From the NCBI RefSeq assembly GCF_042651465.1, contig NZ_JBHSCZ010000001.1, positions 496,001-560,000 of the forward strand: a DNA stretch of 64,000 bases, read 5' to 3'. Of the stretch, positions 31,806-41,512 are shown piece after piece. The position numbers were made by a program, and so were the translations under genes. Source of the DNA: Ferruginibacter yonginensis. Its GTDB lineage: Bacteria; Bacteroidota; Bacteroidia; Chitinophagales; Chitinophagaceae. Each line of letters begins with the position of its first letter. Position 1 is the first letter of the stretch. Below the pieces are notes generated by a model that was not told where the DNA came from, made no database searches, and saw nothing but the letters and a program-made list of their open reading frames with translations.

Positions 31806-34436
31806 ATGAAAAATTTCGATTTCAAGAAATTAGTACCACATTTTATAGCAATTGCAGTTTTTTTATTAGTAACCATTATTTTTTGCAAACCAGCTTTAGA
31901 AAGTGGTGTAGTGCTTAAACAATCTGATATCAGTAGTTGGCAAGGCATGAGCCACCAATCAATGGAATACAAAGAAAAAAATGGTCACTTACCACTTTGG
32001 GTAACCAGCATGTTTAGCGGTATGCCTGCTTACCAAATTGCCATTGAAGGGGCTTGGTCGCCATTACAAATTTTTGATAAAGCTTTTCAGTTATGGTTGC
32101 CTAAACCAATGAACTTTTTCTTTTTAGCTTGTATCAGTTTTTATTTTTTATGCATTTGCTTACGCATTAGGTCATACGCAGCAATTATTGGTGCACTAGC
32201 ATTTGCATATTGTACCTACTCCCCCATCATTATCACAGCAGGGCATGATACTAAAATGCTTACGCTTGCATATACACCTGCGCTTATAGGTGCTGTTATT
32301 CTGTTACTTAAACGCCACTACTTTTTAGGCTTTTCGTTAACTGCTTTGTTCACTGCTTTGCAAGTGGGGCAAGGTCACCAACAAGTTAGCTACTATGCAT
32401 TCATGATATTATTAGTGATGACGCTATTTTTTATAGTGAATGCTTTTAAAAATAAGCAAACGGTGGGGCTTGTTAAAAGTGTGGGCTTATTACTTGCAGC
32501 AGGTTTAATGGGTATTGCTGTAAATGCGATTACTTTGTTTCCTACCTACGATTATGCAAAATACAGCAAACGAGGCGGTCAGTTAATATTAGATGAAAAT
32601 AATAATAAAGCAGAAAAAACATCGAACGGAAAAACCAATGGTTTAAGTAAAGATTATGCGTTTCAATGGAGTTATGGAAGGGCTGAAACCATGAGTTTAA
32701 TGTTCCCAGGAGTGAAGGGTTATGGTTTATACTTTGCACAAAGAGATGGTGAAACCAGCATGTTTCCGATGTTGAATGAAAATGCAAAAGTGGTAAGTTA
32801 CATGACCAGTCAATTTCCACAAGCACCAGCTGATCAAATTGCACAACAAATGAGTCAGTCATTGTATTGGGGCGACCAACCTTTTACGAGTGGCCCTGTT
32901 TACTTGGGTGCTATCATTTGTTTCTTATTTATAATGGGGATGTTTTATTTAGATGGTGAACACAAATGGTGGATTTTTACCGCTTCGCTACTTGGTATTT
33001 TATTAGCCCTAGGAAGCAATTTTGATACGTTTAATACATTCATGTTTAACTATTTTCCACTTTATAATAAATTTAGGGTACCAACTATTGCATTGGTTAT
33101 TCCACAAATATTAGCACCATTAATGGCCGTATTGGTGGTTAATAAATTACTTCATGAACAAGATGAAAAAGAAACTTGGGCAAAATTTAAATTGGCAACT
33201 ATTGCTACGGGTGTATTATTTGTTATAGGCCTTGGATTTTATGCCACTTCATCATTTGGCAATGAAAATACAGCTCGTACCAGTGCCTTTAATAAACTGT
33301 GGGAAAGCAAACCTGCCGATTTTCAAGCTCAGTATGCTGCCATTAATGAACAATACAAACCTCAAAGAGATAACCAAGTATATGAAAATTGGGTAATACA
33401 ACTTCAGCAAAGCCCAGATGCTATTAAAGTAGCTAGAGAAATAGTTGTGGAATTAAAAAAAGATAGGGCCAGTTTATTATTAAGAGATATTTTTAGATCG
33501 TTTATTTATGTATTATTTGCAGTTATATTAATTGGTGCTTATATCAGAAAAAAAATATCTGCTACCATTATGTTAGCAGGTGTAACATTAGCCAGTGCCA
33601 TAGATTTAATAAGTTTAGATTTTAATTACCTCAATGCAAAAAGCTTTGAAACGAAAGATAATTATGAGCAAGCTGAATTTGCCATGAGTGCTGCTGATAG
33701 AAGAATTTTAGAAGACAAAGACCCTAATTACCGAGTATTCAATGCAAGTGTAAGTAGTCCGTTTGAAGAGTCAAGAACATCATATTACCACAAATCAATT
33801 GGTGGCTACCATGCAGCTAAAATGGGCATTTACGATGATTTAAGTGCTTACCAAATGAGTGGTAGACCCAACCAAGCCGTATTAAATATGTTAAACGCTA
33901 AATGGTTTATTGTTGGCGAAGGTGATAAAATACAAGCCCTGCAAAACCCTGAGGCACTAGGTAATGCTTGGTTTGTGAAAAATGTACGTTTTGTTGATGG
34001 ACCAGCAGCAGAAATGAAAGCACTTACCAACTTAAACACAAAAGATAGTGCTGTTGCAGATGCATCGTATAAAGATATTATAACCAATTATACCGCACCT
34101 GATAGTTTGGCTACCATAAAAATGACCCAGTTTGATAATGATGCTATTACTTATGAAAGCAATAGCACAAGTAATAACGCAGCTATTTTTAGTGAAATTT
34201 ATTACAAAGATTGGAACGCTTATATTGATGGTAATAAAGTACCTATTTTTAAAGCCAACTATGTTTTACGTGGTTTAATAATACCAGCAGGCAAACACAA
34301 AATAGAATTTAAGTTTGAGCCAACAATATTTTATACTAGCAAAAAAGTAAGCGATATTACCAACTGGGTTTTGTTTATTTTAATACTTGCGGCTATTGCA
34401 CTTGAAATAAGGAAGCAACAAAAATCAGCCGTATAA
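31806..34436 (+). CDS. YfhO family membrane protein
   Basis: An 876-residue polytopic protein of the YfhO family, GT-C-like membrane glycosyltransferases involved in decorating cell-envelope polymers. About twelve membrane segments occupy residues 10-470 and 555-600. A large extracytoplasmic domain (about 610-840) ends with the typical YYKDWNAYIDGNKVPIFKANYVLRG, followed by a C-terminal helix. The loop carrying GHDTKMLTLAYTP and later GQGHQQVSYYA is conserved in Bacteroidota members. It leads a + strand unit with a glycosyltransferase and an epimerase, which fits surface-glycan work. Confidence 0.9.
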   Translation: MKNFDFKKLVPHFIAIAVFLLVTIIFCKPALESGVVLKQSDISSWQGMSHQSMEYKEKNGHLPLWVTSMFSGMPAYQIAIEGAWSPLQIFDKAFQLWLPKPMNFFFLACISFYFLCICLRIRSYAAIIGALAFAYCTYSPIIITAGHDTKMLTLAYTPALIGAVILLLKRHYFLGFSLTALFTALQVGQGHQQVSYYAFMILLVMTLFFIVNAFKNKQTVGLVKSVGLLLAAGLMGIAVNAITLFPTYDYAKYSKRGGQLILDENNNKAEKTSNGKTNGLSKDYAFQWSYGRAETMSLMFPGVKGYGLYFAQRDGETSMFPMLNENAKVVSYMTSQFPQAPADQIAQQMSQSLYWGDQPFTSGPVYLGAIICFLFIMGMFYLDGEHKWWIFTASLLGILLALGSNFDTFNTFMFNYFPLYNKFRVPTIALVIPQILAPLMAVLVVNKLLHEQDEKETWAKFKLATIATGVLFVIGLGFYATSSFGNENTARTSAFNKLWESKPADFQAQYAAINEQYKPQRDNQVYENWVIQLQQSPDAIKVAREIVVELKKDRASLLLRDIFRSFIYVLFAVILIGAYIRKKISATIMLAGVTLASAIDLISLDFNYLNAKSFETKDNYEQAEFAMSAADRRILEDKDPNYRVFNASVSSPFEESRTSYYHKSIGGYHAAKMGIYDDLSAYQMSGRPNQAVLNMLNAKWFIVGEGDKIQALQNPEALGNAWFVKNVRFVDGPAAEMKALTNLNTKDSAVADASYKDIITNYTAPDSLATIKMTQFDNDAITYESNSTSNNAAIFSEIYYKDWNAYIDGNKVPIFKANYVLRGLIIPAGKHKIEFKFEPTIFYTSKKVSDITNWVLFILILAAIALEIRKQQKSAV

Positions 34437-34497
34437 TTTTTAAAACCATTGTATTATTTCAGTAGCGAAAAAAATAGCAGTTTTAGCACCCTACAAT

Positions 34498-35595
34498 GTG
34501 TACCCTGCAAAAACGGGTGGCAAAAAATTTATTGCACTTTTTTGTGAATATTTAAATAATGTTGAACCCATAACACTTATATCAGTAACTGATAATGAAG
34601 TACCTGCAGCGTTACAAAACAACTTTATTGGTTTAATGAACAGCAGTGTACTGCGTTATGCCAATCCGTTGTTATTTTTTAAATTAAGGCGAATAATAAA
34701 ACAACAAGGTATTACTGATATTATAATGGTACACCCTTACTTTGGGTGGCTAGTAGCATTACTTAAATTCTTTACTGGTGTTCAATTATCATTATTGTCA
34801 CATAACATAGAATCCATACGATTTAAAAGTATGGGCAAATGGTGGTGGCGTATTATGTGGTGGTATGAAAAAAATACCCATCGCATTATTGATCATAATT
34901 TTTTTGTAACACCAGAAGATGCTGCATTTGCAATAGCGCATTATAAACTATCTACAAATAAATGCCATGTTATCACTTATGGTATTGAGTGGCAACAAGC
35001 ACCATCTTTACAAAGCCAACAACAGTGTGGTACTATTTTAAGAGAACGATATAATATACAAACAAACGAAACAATCATCCTCTTTAATGGAACTTTGGAT
35101 TATTTACCCAATGCTGAAGCAGTTGATTATATACTCAACAACATCAACCCCCTATTGTTAGCCCACACCAATTATCATTATAAAATTATTATTTGTGGTA
35201 AGGGCTTAGCAGATAGGTACGAGCAATTAACATCTTACCAAGATAAAAATATTATTTATGCTGGTTTTGTTGATGATATTAATATTTATTTTAAAGGTGC
35301 AGATATTTTTATAAACCCTGTTATTAGTGGCGGTGGTATCAAAACCAAACTGGTAGAGGCATTGGGTAATAACCTTACGGCCATAAGCTGTGCAAATGGC
35401 GCATTAGGTATTCCCCAACAAATTGTTGGCGAAAAATTGACCATTGTACCCGATTTTGAATGGCAAACCTTTGTAAATGCCATAATTAAAGCACCAATTA
35501 CAACCCAAATAGGCCCCGATTTTTTTAATTATTTTTATTGGGGTAATATTGCAGCAAAAGCAGCTGGTATAATAACTAGCAAAACCCACAAATAA
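34498..35595 (+). CDS. Glycosyltransferase family 4-like (GT-B)
   Basis: A GT-B glycosyltransferase of about 365-380 residues that transfers a sugar from a nucleotide donor. The C-terminal Rossmann half shows TIILFNGTLDYLPNAEAV, IIYAGFVDDINIYFKGADIFINPVISGGGIKTKLVEALG, and a late GKLT-like strand. The listed start is GTG 34498. Translation upstream in frame reads KKIAVLAPYN, joining directly to VYPAKTGG, which is the expected first beta-strand and glycine loop of a GT-B fold. The true protein therefore probably starts earlier, yet no ATG, GTG or TTG exists there before the stop at 34441; ATT at 34453 or 34456 are the nearest options. It lies in a unit with the YfhO gene. Confidence 0.88.
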   Translation: MYPAKTGGKKFIALFCEYLNNVEPITLISVTDNEVPAALQNNFIGLMNSSVLRYANPLLFFKLRRIIKQQGITDIIMVHPYFGWLVALLKFFTGVQLSLLSHNIESIRFKSMGKWWWRIMWWYEKNTHRIIDHNFFVTPEDAAFAIAHYKLSTNKCHVITYGIEWQQAPSLQSQQQCGTILRERYNIQTNETIILFNGTLDYLPNAEAVDYILNNINPLLLAHTNYHYKIIICGKGLADRYEQLTSYQDKNIIYAGFVDDINIYFKGADIFINPVISGGGIKTKLVEALGNNLTAISCANGALGIPQQIVGEKLTIVPDFEWQTFVNAIIKAPITTQIGPDFFNYFYWGNIAAKAAGIITSKTHK

Positions 35596-35598
35596 GCA

Positions 35599-36558
35599 AT
35601 GAGGATATTAATTACAGGCGTTGCCGGCTTTGCCGCTAGGCATTTTTTACACTTCTTAAATGAGCAACCGCATCATAGTGAGGTAGCTGGTATTTACAAT
35701 GAAACGCTACCAAGTTTTGATATTACTGCGTTACCCAATATCAATATTAGTTTACACCAAATAGATTTGCTTGATAAAGAAGCGCTAACTACATTGTTTA
35801 ATACATTTAACCCAACACATGTATTGCATTTAGCTGGGCGTAGCAGTGTAGCTAATAGCTGGAAAGCACCTGCCGTTTCTATTACAGATAACACTAATTT
35901 CTTTTTAAATATTGTTGAAATTGTTCGACTAAATAAATTGAATTGTCGCATTTTATCTGTGGGCTCTACAGAAGAGTACGGCAATGCCAATGCAGGGCTG
36001 CCATTAAAAGAAACGGATTGTCCGGAACCAGCTAGTCCGTATGGAGTAGCAAGGGTATTACAACAAAAGCTCGTTTCAATATATGCAAATAGTTATGGGG
36101 TTGATATTATGCACACCCGTTCATTTAACCATATAGGGGCGTATCAAAAGGCTGATTATGTAATTGCTTCATTTGCGAAACAAGTTGTACAACAATCAAA
36201 ATCAAACACCGATACAATTTCATTGGTAACGGGTGATGTGAATGTAATGAGAGATTTTAGTGACGTGAGAGATGTAGTAAGGGCTTATTATTTATTATTA
36301 CAAAAAGGAGAAAAAGGTGAAACGTACAATGTATGTTCGGGCAAAGGTTTTTGGTTAAAAGATATCATCACGATGTTGGCAGAAACAATTGGCAAACCAA
36401 TACACCACACAACAGACCCTAACAATTTTAGGCCATCAGAAAACAAGGTGATTGTAGGATCATATGATAAATTATACCAACAAACAGGATGGCAACCACA
36501 ATATAATATGGAAGCTATTTTAAAAAATATAATTGATTATTGGGAAGGGGTGTTATAA
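35599..36558 (+). CDS. Rmd-like GDP-6-deoxy-4-ketohexose reductase
   Basis: NAD(P)-dependent short-chain dehydrogenase of the nucleotide-sugar epimerase type, 319 residues. It has the GxxGFxxxH cofactor loop (GVAGFAARH), SVGSTEEYG, and the catalytic Tyr in SPYGVARV, where the usual YxxxK Lys is Arg. SFNHIGAYQKADYVIASFAKQV follows and closely resembles the SFNHxGP block of GDP-6-deoxy-D-mannose (rhamnose) reductase. With gmd 5 kb away this would complete GDP-D-rhamnose synthesis. GDP-fucose or other reductases are possible. It starts 3 nt after the glycosyltransferase stop. Confidence 0.82.
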   Translation: MRILITGVAGFAARHFLHFLNEQPHHSEVAGIYNETLPSFDITALPNINISLHQIDLLDKEALTTLFNTFNPTHVLHLAGRSSVANSWKAPAVSITDNTNFFLNIVEIVRLNKLNCRILSVGSTEEYGNANAGLPLKETDCPEPASPYGVARVLQQKLVSIYANSYGVDIMHTRSFNHIGAYQKADYVIASFAKQVVQQSKSNTDTISLVTGDVNVMRDFSDVRDVVRAYYLLLQKGEKGETYNVCSGKGFWLKDIITMLAETIGKPIHHTTDPNNFRPSENKVIVGSYDKLYQQTGWQPQYNMEAILKNIIDYWEGVL

Positions 36559-37551
36559 TACTTTATAAAAATAAGGGGTATTTGAAATTATTTTGGGTAA
36601 AAAATAAATTGACTTGTACATATTTTTAATATATCCCTTTAAGTCATCAAAAGAATATAGTTTTAAATAAAATGTAATTAAAAAGCCGAAAATAAAAATT
36701 GGTATCTCAATGAGATAAACTGAATAAATAAATAAAAACCAAAACAATCCAAATTGTTTTCGTATTCTTAAAAAATTACTTATTATAATTTGGAATCCTT
36801 TTTTGTCAAATATATTAAAGTATCCTTTTCCTGTTGAGTTAAAAGCTTTGTTTGAACTTTCACCTTGTAAATGAAGTACATGATAGTCTCCATAAATGCA
36901 AAGTGGAGCAATTTTTTTAAGCCTGCTACACCACTCTGCTTCTTCAGCATAAAGAAAAAAGTCTTCATCTAATAAACCTGCTTTAACAACTACATCTTTT
37001 TTTACCATTAAAAATGCTCCGTTGATCCAATCAACTATTTTAATGCCACTAACAGATAATATACTTGGTTTTTTAACTTTAAATACAAATGCGATTGCTC
37101 TAAATAATTTTCCTAAATAAGGCAAAGGAAGTAAATAATTTAATCCACCTTTCATTGCAAAGTTTCCTGAAATTTGTGGTGAATAATCATCATTTAACAA
37201 CTGTATTCCAGCGGCACTGAAATCAGAATTTTTAAACTCTTTCCAAGTTTTAAAAATCGCATTGTCAAGAACAATTGTATCAGAATTGAGCAATAAAATA
37301 CATTCAGCTTTAGCGATTTTAATGCCTTGGTTATTAGCTCTTGCAAAACCGGCATTGTAACCCATTTGTATAAATTTTACCGAAGGAAATCTTTCAATTA
37401 ATTTCTCTTCAACAGCATCAATAGAATTATTGTCAACTACAATAACTTCAAAACTAAAATTTAAATTTTCAAAAAAATAAACTGATTGTAAACAATTCAA
37501 TAAAAGATTTGTGGTATTGAAATTAACAATAACAATAGATAAGTCAACCAT
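36553..37551 (-). CDS. Glycosyltransferase family 2, rhamnosyltransferase-like
   Basis: A 332-residue GT-A glycosyltransferase. The nucleotide-binding strand is LSIVIVNFNTTNLLLNCLQS, followed by VVDNNSID, NAGFARANNQGIK and the metal-binding LLLNSDT. The acceptor side has DEDFFLYAEEAEWCSRLKK. The last 60 residues are hydrophobic with two membrane helices, so it is membrane-associated. The layout matches dTDP/GDP-rhamnosyltransferases of the WbbL type. Its end overlaps the convergent Rmd-like gene by 6 nt. It follows the LytTR regulator gene by 9 nt on the same strand. Confidence 0.9.
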   Translation of the reverse strand: MVDLSIVIVNFNTTNLLLNCLQSVYFFENLNFSFEVIVVDNNSIDAVEEKLIERFPSVKFIQMGYNAGFARANNQGIKIAKAECILLLNSDTIVLDNAIFKTWKEFKNSDFSAAGIQLLNDDYSPQISGNFAMKGGLNYLLPLPYLGKLFRAIAFVFKVKKPSILSVSGIKIVDWINGAFLMVKKDVVVKAGLLDEDFFLYAEEAEWCSRLKKIAPLCIYGDYHVLHLQGESSNKAFNSTGKGYFNIFDKKGFQIIISNFLRIRKQFGLFWFLFIYSVYLIEIPIFIFGFLITFYLKLYSFDDLKGYIKNMYKSIYFLPKIISNTPYFYKVL

Positions 37552-37560
37552 AATAATTTT

Positions 37561-38307
37561 TTACTCATTCCAAATTTCTAGAAATTTACTTTTTCTCCTT
37601 ATTGATATTGGTATTGTTTTACCATCTATCATTTCAAGGTAGCTATTAATTCCTTTAAAATATTTTTTTATAAAATTTAAATTAACAATCCAAGAATTGT
37701 GCACTCTAAAAAATATCACAGGTGAAAATGCATCTTCCATATCTTTTAATTGCTTTATAGTTACAATTTTTTTTCCATCGCACATGGTTAAATGTGTATA
37801 ATTACCATCTGCTTCTAGATACATAATATCATCCGTTTTTTCAAAAATGATCCCATCAGTAACTGGCAAACTTATCCTTTTAAGTTCTTTATTTGCTTTT
37901 AAGTATTTTAAAATTTGATTAGTTGCCTCTGAGTTTTGTTTAGTTTTAATTCTGTTACTTACTTTATTAAGTGCAGTAACAAGATCATCAGGATTAATTG
38001 GTTTTAATATATAATCACAAGCACCATATTTTATTGCTTTAAATGCAAATTCATCAAAGGCTGTCAAAAAAATAATTTCGAATGATAAATATTTTATCTT
38101 TTCAAAAATTTGAAATGCGTTTCCATCTTCTAATTGAATATCACAGAAAATTAAATCAGGTTTTAAATCATCAATTAAGTTTGTAGCTTCATCTAAAGTG
38201 GATGCATTACCCAAAATTTCAATTTTATTTGGATAATATAAATTTAACATGTTTGATAGTAATTCAACAATACCTGGTTCATCTTCAATATGAATAGCTC
38301 TTATCAT
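37561..38307 (-). CDS. LytTR-family response regulator
   Basis: A 248-residue response regulator. The receiver domain (1-120) has the acidic pair E8-D9, phospho-acceptor Asp56 in LIFCDIQLEDGNA, Thr in FLTAFDEFA, and Lys in DYILKPINPDD. The LytTR DNA-binding domain (about 145-245) shows DIMYLEADGNYTHL and FFRVHNSWIVNLNFIKKY. Its start overlaps the end of the propeller histidine kinase by 23 nt, so the two are translationally coupled and form a cognate pair. Confidence 0.95.
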   Translation of the reverse strand: MIRAIHIEDEPGIVELLSNMLNLYYPNKIEILGNASTLDEATNLIDDLKPDLIFCDIQLEDGNAFQIFEKIKYLSFEIIFLTAFDEFAFKAIKYGACDYILKPINPDDLVTALNKVSNRIKTKQNSEATNQILKYLKANKELKRISLPVTDGIIFEKTDDIMYLEADGNYTHLTMCDGKKIVTIKQLKDMEDAFSPVIFFRVHNSWIVNLNFIKKYFKGINSYLEMIDGKTIPISIRRKSKFLEIWNE

Positions 38308-41233
38308 TTTTTATTTTTCTATAAGGTAACATAAAAGATACTTCAACTCCTTTCACATCATCACGATTTTTAATTGAAATAGTAGTATTTAAATCTGGAT
38401 AATCATTTGCCAATAATTTAAGGCGTTGATGAAGGTTACTCATTGCATAACTCTGGTATAATTTGTTTTCGTTGTTAGTATTTAACCCCTCACCGTTATC
38501 TAGAATACAGATATATAAGAAATCGCCATTTAAAGTCATATTAACTATTATCAATCCTTCAATTTGTGAATTAACAAAACCATGTTTTAAAGTATTTTCA
38601 ATAATTGGTTGAATAAACATGGATGGTATTTCATAATTAACAATATTAATTTTGCTATCAATTTCAAACCTTGCTTCAAATTTGCAAAAATTTCTAAATT
38701 TCTCTAAAGAAATATAATCATCCAAATACTTTAATTCATTTTCAATTACAACAAATTTATTTGCTGTAATATCAAGCGTACTTCTAATTAAACTAGCAAA
38801 TTTTAATAAATAATAATTAGCTTCTATATTTTTTTTTGCAATGATCAGGTTTTGGATTGAAGTTAAACAATTAAACACAAAATGTGGATTCATTTGTGCC
38901 CTTAAGGCTTTATGCTCAAACTCTAATATTTTTTTATTTATTTCTATCTCTTTTAAAGCTGATTGTTTGATTGACCTCAAACGATTTTTATAAACTAAAA
39001 TTATTATCATTATAAGAATAACTAGAACGATTGAAATAAACCATAACTTTTGCCAAAATGGTTTTTGAATAAAAATAAAAACACTTTCAATATCAGAAGA
39101 GGTATTTTTATAAACGTTACATGCCTTTAATTGAAGTTCATATTTCCCTGGAGACAACCCTTCTATTTGTAGCTCATTTGTTTCTAGAAGTTGCCATGCA
39201 ACATTTGAATTATTGAATTTATAATAAAATTCAATTCCACTGTAGTTACTATAATCAATTGCACTAAAACTAATTTTTAAATTGTTCCTATTATAAGGCA
39301 GTGAAACGATATAATTATTTTCAAAAGTACTATCGCCTTGTTTTAAACTATTTATATAAAAAGGTATTTTTTTATCATAATTGACTTTATTTAATAAACT
39401 TTTATCAACAAAATAAAGTCCATTACTAGATGCTATCATTAAATTTTGAGGAGAATTGCTAATATTATAAAAAATATCATCGTTTAATTTATTATTTAGA
39501 AAATTTAAAAAATTATAATTATTAGATTCATTTAAAATTATACTTGATATTCCATTATTCGTCATCACAAAAAGGCTTTTATCAATTTCAAATAATTCTT
39601 TAACTGTATTATTTACCAATCCGCTCTTTTCATTAATTGTTTGAATTAATTTTTTATTTTTTAAAATTTTTAATCCCCCAAATTTTAATCCTACTATTAA
39701 CTTATCATCGTATGTATAAAGTAGTGAAGAAATTCCTGATTGAAATAATGTGTCATTTTTTAAATACATAATAGGTTTATGTGTAGCCGTATCATATGTG
39801 TAGATTTCATTTCGAGTAAAAACCCATAAATTCCCTTTAAAATCTTTTCTAATATTAGACCTCTGAAATGGAAAATTGTATTGGCTTGCATAAATGTTTT
39901 TTCTTAAATATAGCTCTGTTAAATAATTACCTTGACAAATTAATAATTTACTTTTTGATAGTAGAATAATTTCAGACGATGATTGTATAAGATGCAATGA
40001 TCGAAAAAGGTTACTATTTAAATTATACTTTTTACCAATATCACTTTCAGCTAAATACTTTTTATCCTTGGGTGCAATTCCTAAATAAATTTCATTATCA
40101 ACAACGAATAAACTTTTTACAGATAATAAATCAATTTTAAATAATTGAGTTATGTTATTTTTGCTCTTTAAAAATAGCCCTATATTGTTTGTAAACAAAA
40201 AAGTAGAATCATTGATTACACAAACCCTAGTTACTTGAGGTTGTGAATTAATTAGTTCAATTTTTCTTATGTACGTATTTGGTATATAATACACACCATT
40301 TTCTAATGTTGAAAACCATATCCCCTTATCATAATCTATTTCTATTGAAGAAATTGACAAGCTTTTTAAACAATCAATTTCTTCAATTACACTCAAATCT
40401 TCATTTAATATACTTACACCTCCTTTAATTTTACCAATCCAAATTTTATCTCTATCATCAATTTTAATCGTTAAAATATTAGAACCCAACAATCTATAGG
40501 TAAGTTTATTATTGTTTGATAATTTAAATAGTAATCTTCCAACAAAAAAATAAACAGCCGATTTTGATTTGATACAACCGTAATGAGGGGGTACAACTTG
40601 ACCAAATGGTAACACAAAATTTATTGTTTTACCTCCATATAAATTTAAGTCTATATGCAAACTGTCATGTGTTCTGGTATCATCTTGAACCTTTTCTAAA
40701 AAAGGAACATCTTTTATAAAACTGAAAGAAAATTTTAATGGTCTAATATTGTTATTATTACCTGTGTTATATTTATTACTTATAACCTCACCTTTATTTG
40801 TTATTTTATAATTAACAAAGTTGTGTGAATTCAAATAAACATTATCATTAATTACAAAAGCACTCGTAATTAATAAGTTTTTAACTTTTTGTTTGATAAT
40901 ATCATTGTATTTATAATTTACTATTTTTTTATGATTGTAGTAACATAAAAATCCAGATTGAGAAAAAAACCAAATTTTTCCCTTTTCATCTTCATAAATT
41001 TTAAAAATTACATTGTCGTATAAGTCAAATTTCTCCATTTTATACCCATTATATCGAACCACACCTTGATCACTTGCAATCCACATATAATTTTTAGAAT
41101 CTCGAAAAACACAGTAGGTTTCATTACTCGGAATACCATTTTTTTTTGTATAATTTATAAGTTGATACTCGTTGATTTGTCCAAATAAGGGTGCAATAAA
41201 AAGAAATGTAAAAAAAAGGAATATATAACGCAT
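38285..41233 (-). CDS. Two-component propeller sensor histidine kinase (LytS-type)
   Basis: A 982-residue sensor. It has a signal peptide (1-19), a periplasmic two-component-regulator beta-propeller (about 20-640; repeats such as YMWIASDQGVVRYNG, KIWFFSQSGFLCYYN, GLYFVD), a Y_Y_Y domain (about 655-725; SYSGIEFYYKF, LSPGKYELQLKA), and one membrane helix (about 735-757). The cytoplasmic His_kinase region has QMNPHFVFNCLTSIQNL (phospho-acceptor His), and the HATPase has FIQPIIENTLKHGF and LDNGEGL. Such propeller sensors without a fused regulator detect glycans or other envelope signals. It pairs with the LytTR protein downstream. A perfect -7 box lies 5 nt before its ATG. Confidence 0.95.
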   Translation of the reverse strand: MRYIFLFFTFLFIAPLFGQINEYQLINYTKKNGIPSNETYCVFRDSKNYMWIASDQGVVRYNGYKMEKFDLYDNVIFKIYEDEKGKIWFFSQSGFLCYYNHKKIVNYKYNDIIKQKVKNLLITSAFVINDNVYLNSHNFVNYKITNKGEVISNKYNTGNNNNIRPLKFSFSFIKDVPFLEKVQDDTRTHDSLHIDLNLYGGKTINFVLPFGQVVPPHYGCIKSKSAVYFFVGRLLFKLSNNNKLTYRLLGSNILTIKIDDRDKIWIGKIKGGVSILNEDLSVIEEIDCLKSLSISSIEIDYDKGIWFSTLENGVYYIPNTYIRKIELINSQPQVTRVCVINDSTFLFTNNIGLFLKSKNNITQLFKIDLLSVKSLFVVDNEIYLGIAPKDKKYLAESDIGKKYNLNSNLFRSLHLIQSSSEIILLSKSKLLICQGNYLTELYLRKNIYASQYNFPFQRSNIRKDFKGNLWVFTRNEIYTYDTATHKPIMYLKNDTLFQSGISSLLYTYDDKLIVGLKFGGLKILKNKKLIQTINEKSGLVNNTVKELFEIDKSLFVMTNNGISSIILNESNNYNFLNFLNNKLNDDIFYNISNSPQNLMIASSNGLYFVDKSLLNKVNYDKKIPFYINSLKQGDSTFENNYIVSLPYNRNNLKISFSAIDYSNYSGIEFYYKFNNSNVAWQLLETNELQIEGLSPGKYELQLKACNVYKNTSSDIESVFIFIQKPFWQKLWFISIVLVILIMIIILVYKNRLRSIKQSALKEIEINKKILEFEHKALRAQMNPHFVFNCLTSIQNLIIAKKNIEANYYLLKFASLIRSTLDITANKFVVIENELKYLDDYISLEKFRNFCKFEARFEIDSKINIVNYEIPSMFIQPIIENTLKHGFVNSQIEGLIIVNMTLNGDFLYICILDNGEGLNTNNENKLYQSYAMSNLHQRLKLLANDYPDLNTTISIKNRDDVKGVEVSFMLPYRKIKNDKSYSY

Positions 41234-41238
41234 ATTAA

Positions 41239-41246
41239 CAAATTTA
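41239..41246 (-). promoter_or_regulatory. Promoter -7 box of the propeller kinase
   Basis: On the minus strand, TAAATTTG matches TAnnTTTG exactly and ends 5 nt before the ATG of the sensor kinase. No well-spaced -33 element was found. Confidence 0.45.
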
Positions 41247-41419
41247 CTACATAAACAATTGCATTATTAGTCAATTTTAAAAAACGAATATGTTTGAAAT
41301 ACATACAGTTATCGTTATTTTATTGCAGATAAATAATGTACTTATTGAAAAGTGTAAAATGAATATATTTTTATAAAAAGATTATAGAAATAAATTAAAA
41401 AATTACCGATTGAAAACTT

Positions 41420-41444
41420 GGCTGTTGTAATGACAGCCTTTTTT
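41420..41444 (+). terminator. Orphan terminator upstream of gmd
   Basis: GGCTGT (41420-41425) and ACAGCC (41433-41438) form a stem followed by T6 on the + strand only. No recognised + strand gene precedes it, because the preceding gene runs leftwards. A TATGTTTG box at 41289-41296 could start a transcript of roughly 140 nt ending here, so this may mark a small RNA or a leader controlling gmd. In the rest of 41247-41477 I see only an unconvincing 28-codon ORF. Confidence 0.7.
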
Positions 41445-41477
41445 ATTGATACTATATTATATGTAACATATTTTCAC

Positions 41478-41485
41478 TTACTTTG
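41478..41485 (+). promoter_or_regulatory. Promoter -7 box of gmd
   Basis: TTACTTTG matches TAnnTTTG at seven of eight positions and lies 27 nt before the gmd ATG. It follows the orphan terminator by about 33 nt, so gmd can be transcribed independently of it. Confidence 0.45.
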
Positions 41486-41512
41486 CAGCTAACAAAATTT
41501 GATTATAAATTA

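Noticed and set aside
41290..41376. 28-codon hydrophobic ORF starting MFEIHTVIVILLQ
   Set aside because: Its ATG lies inside the TATGTTTG box that would start the transcript, and codon use is unremarkable; probably chance in A/T-rich DNA.
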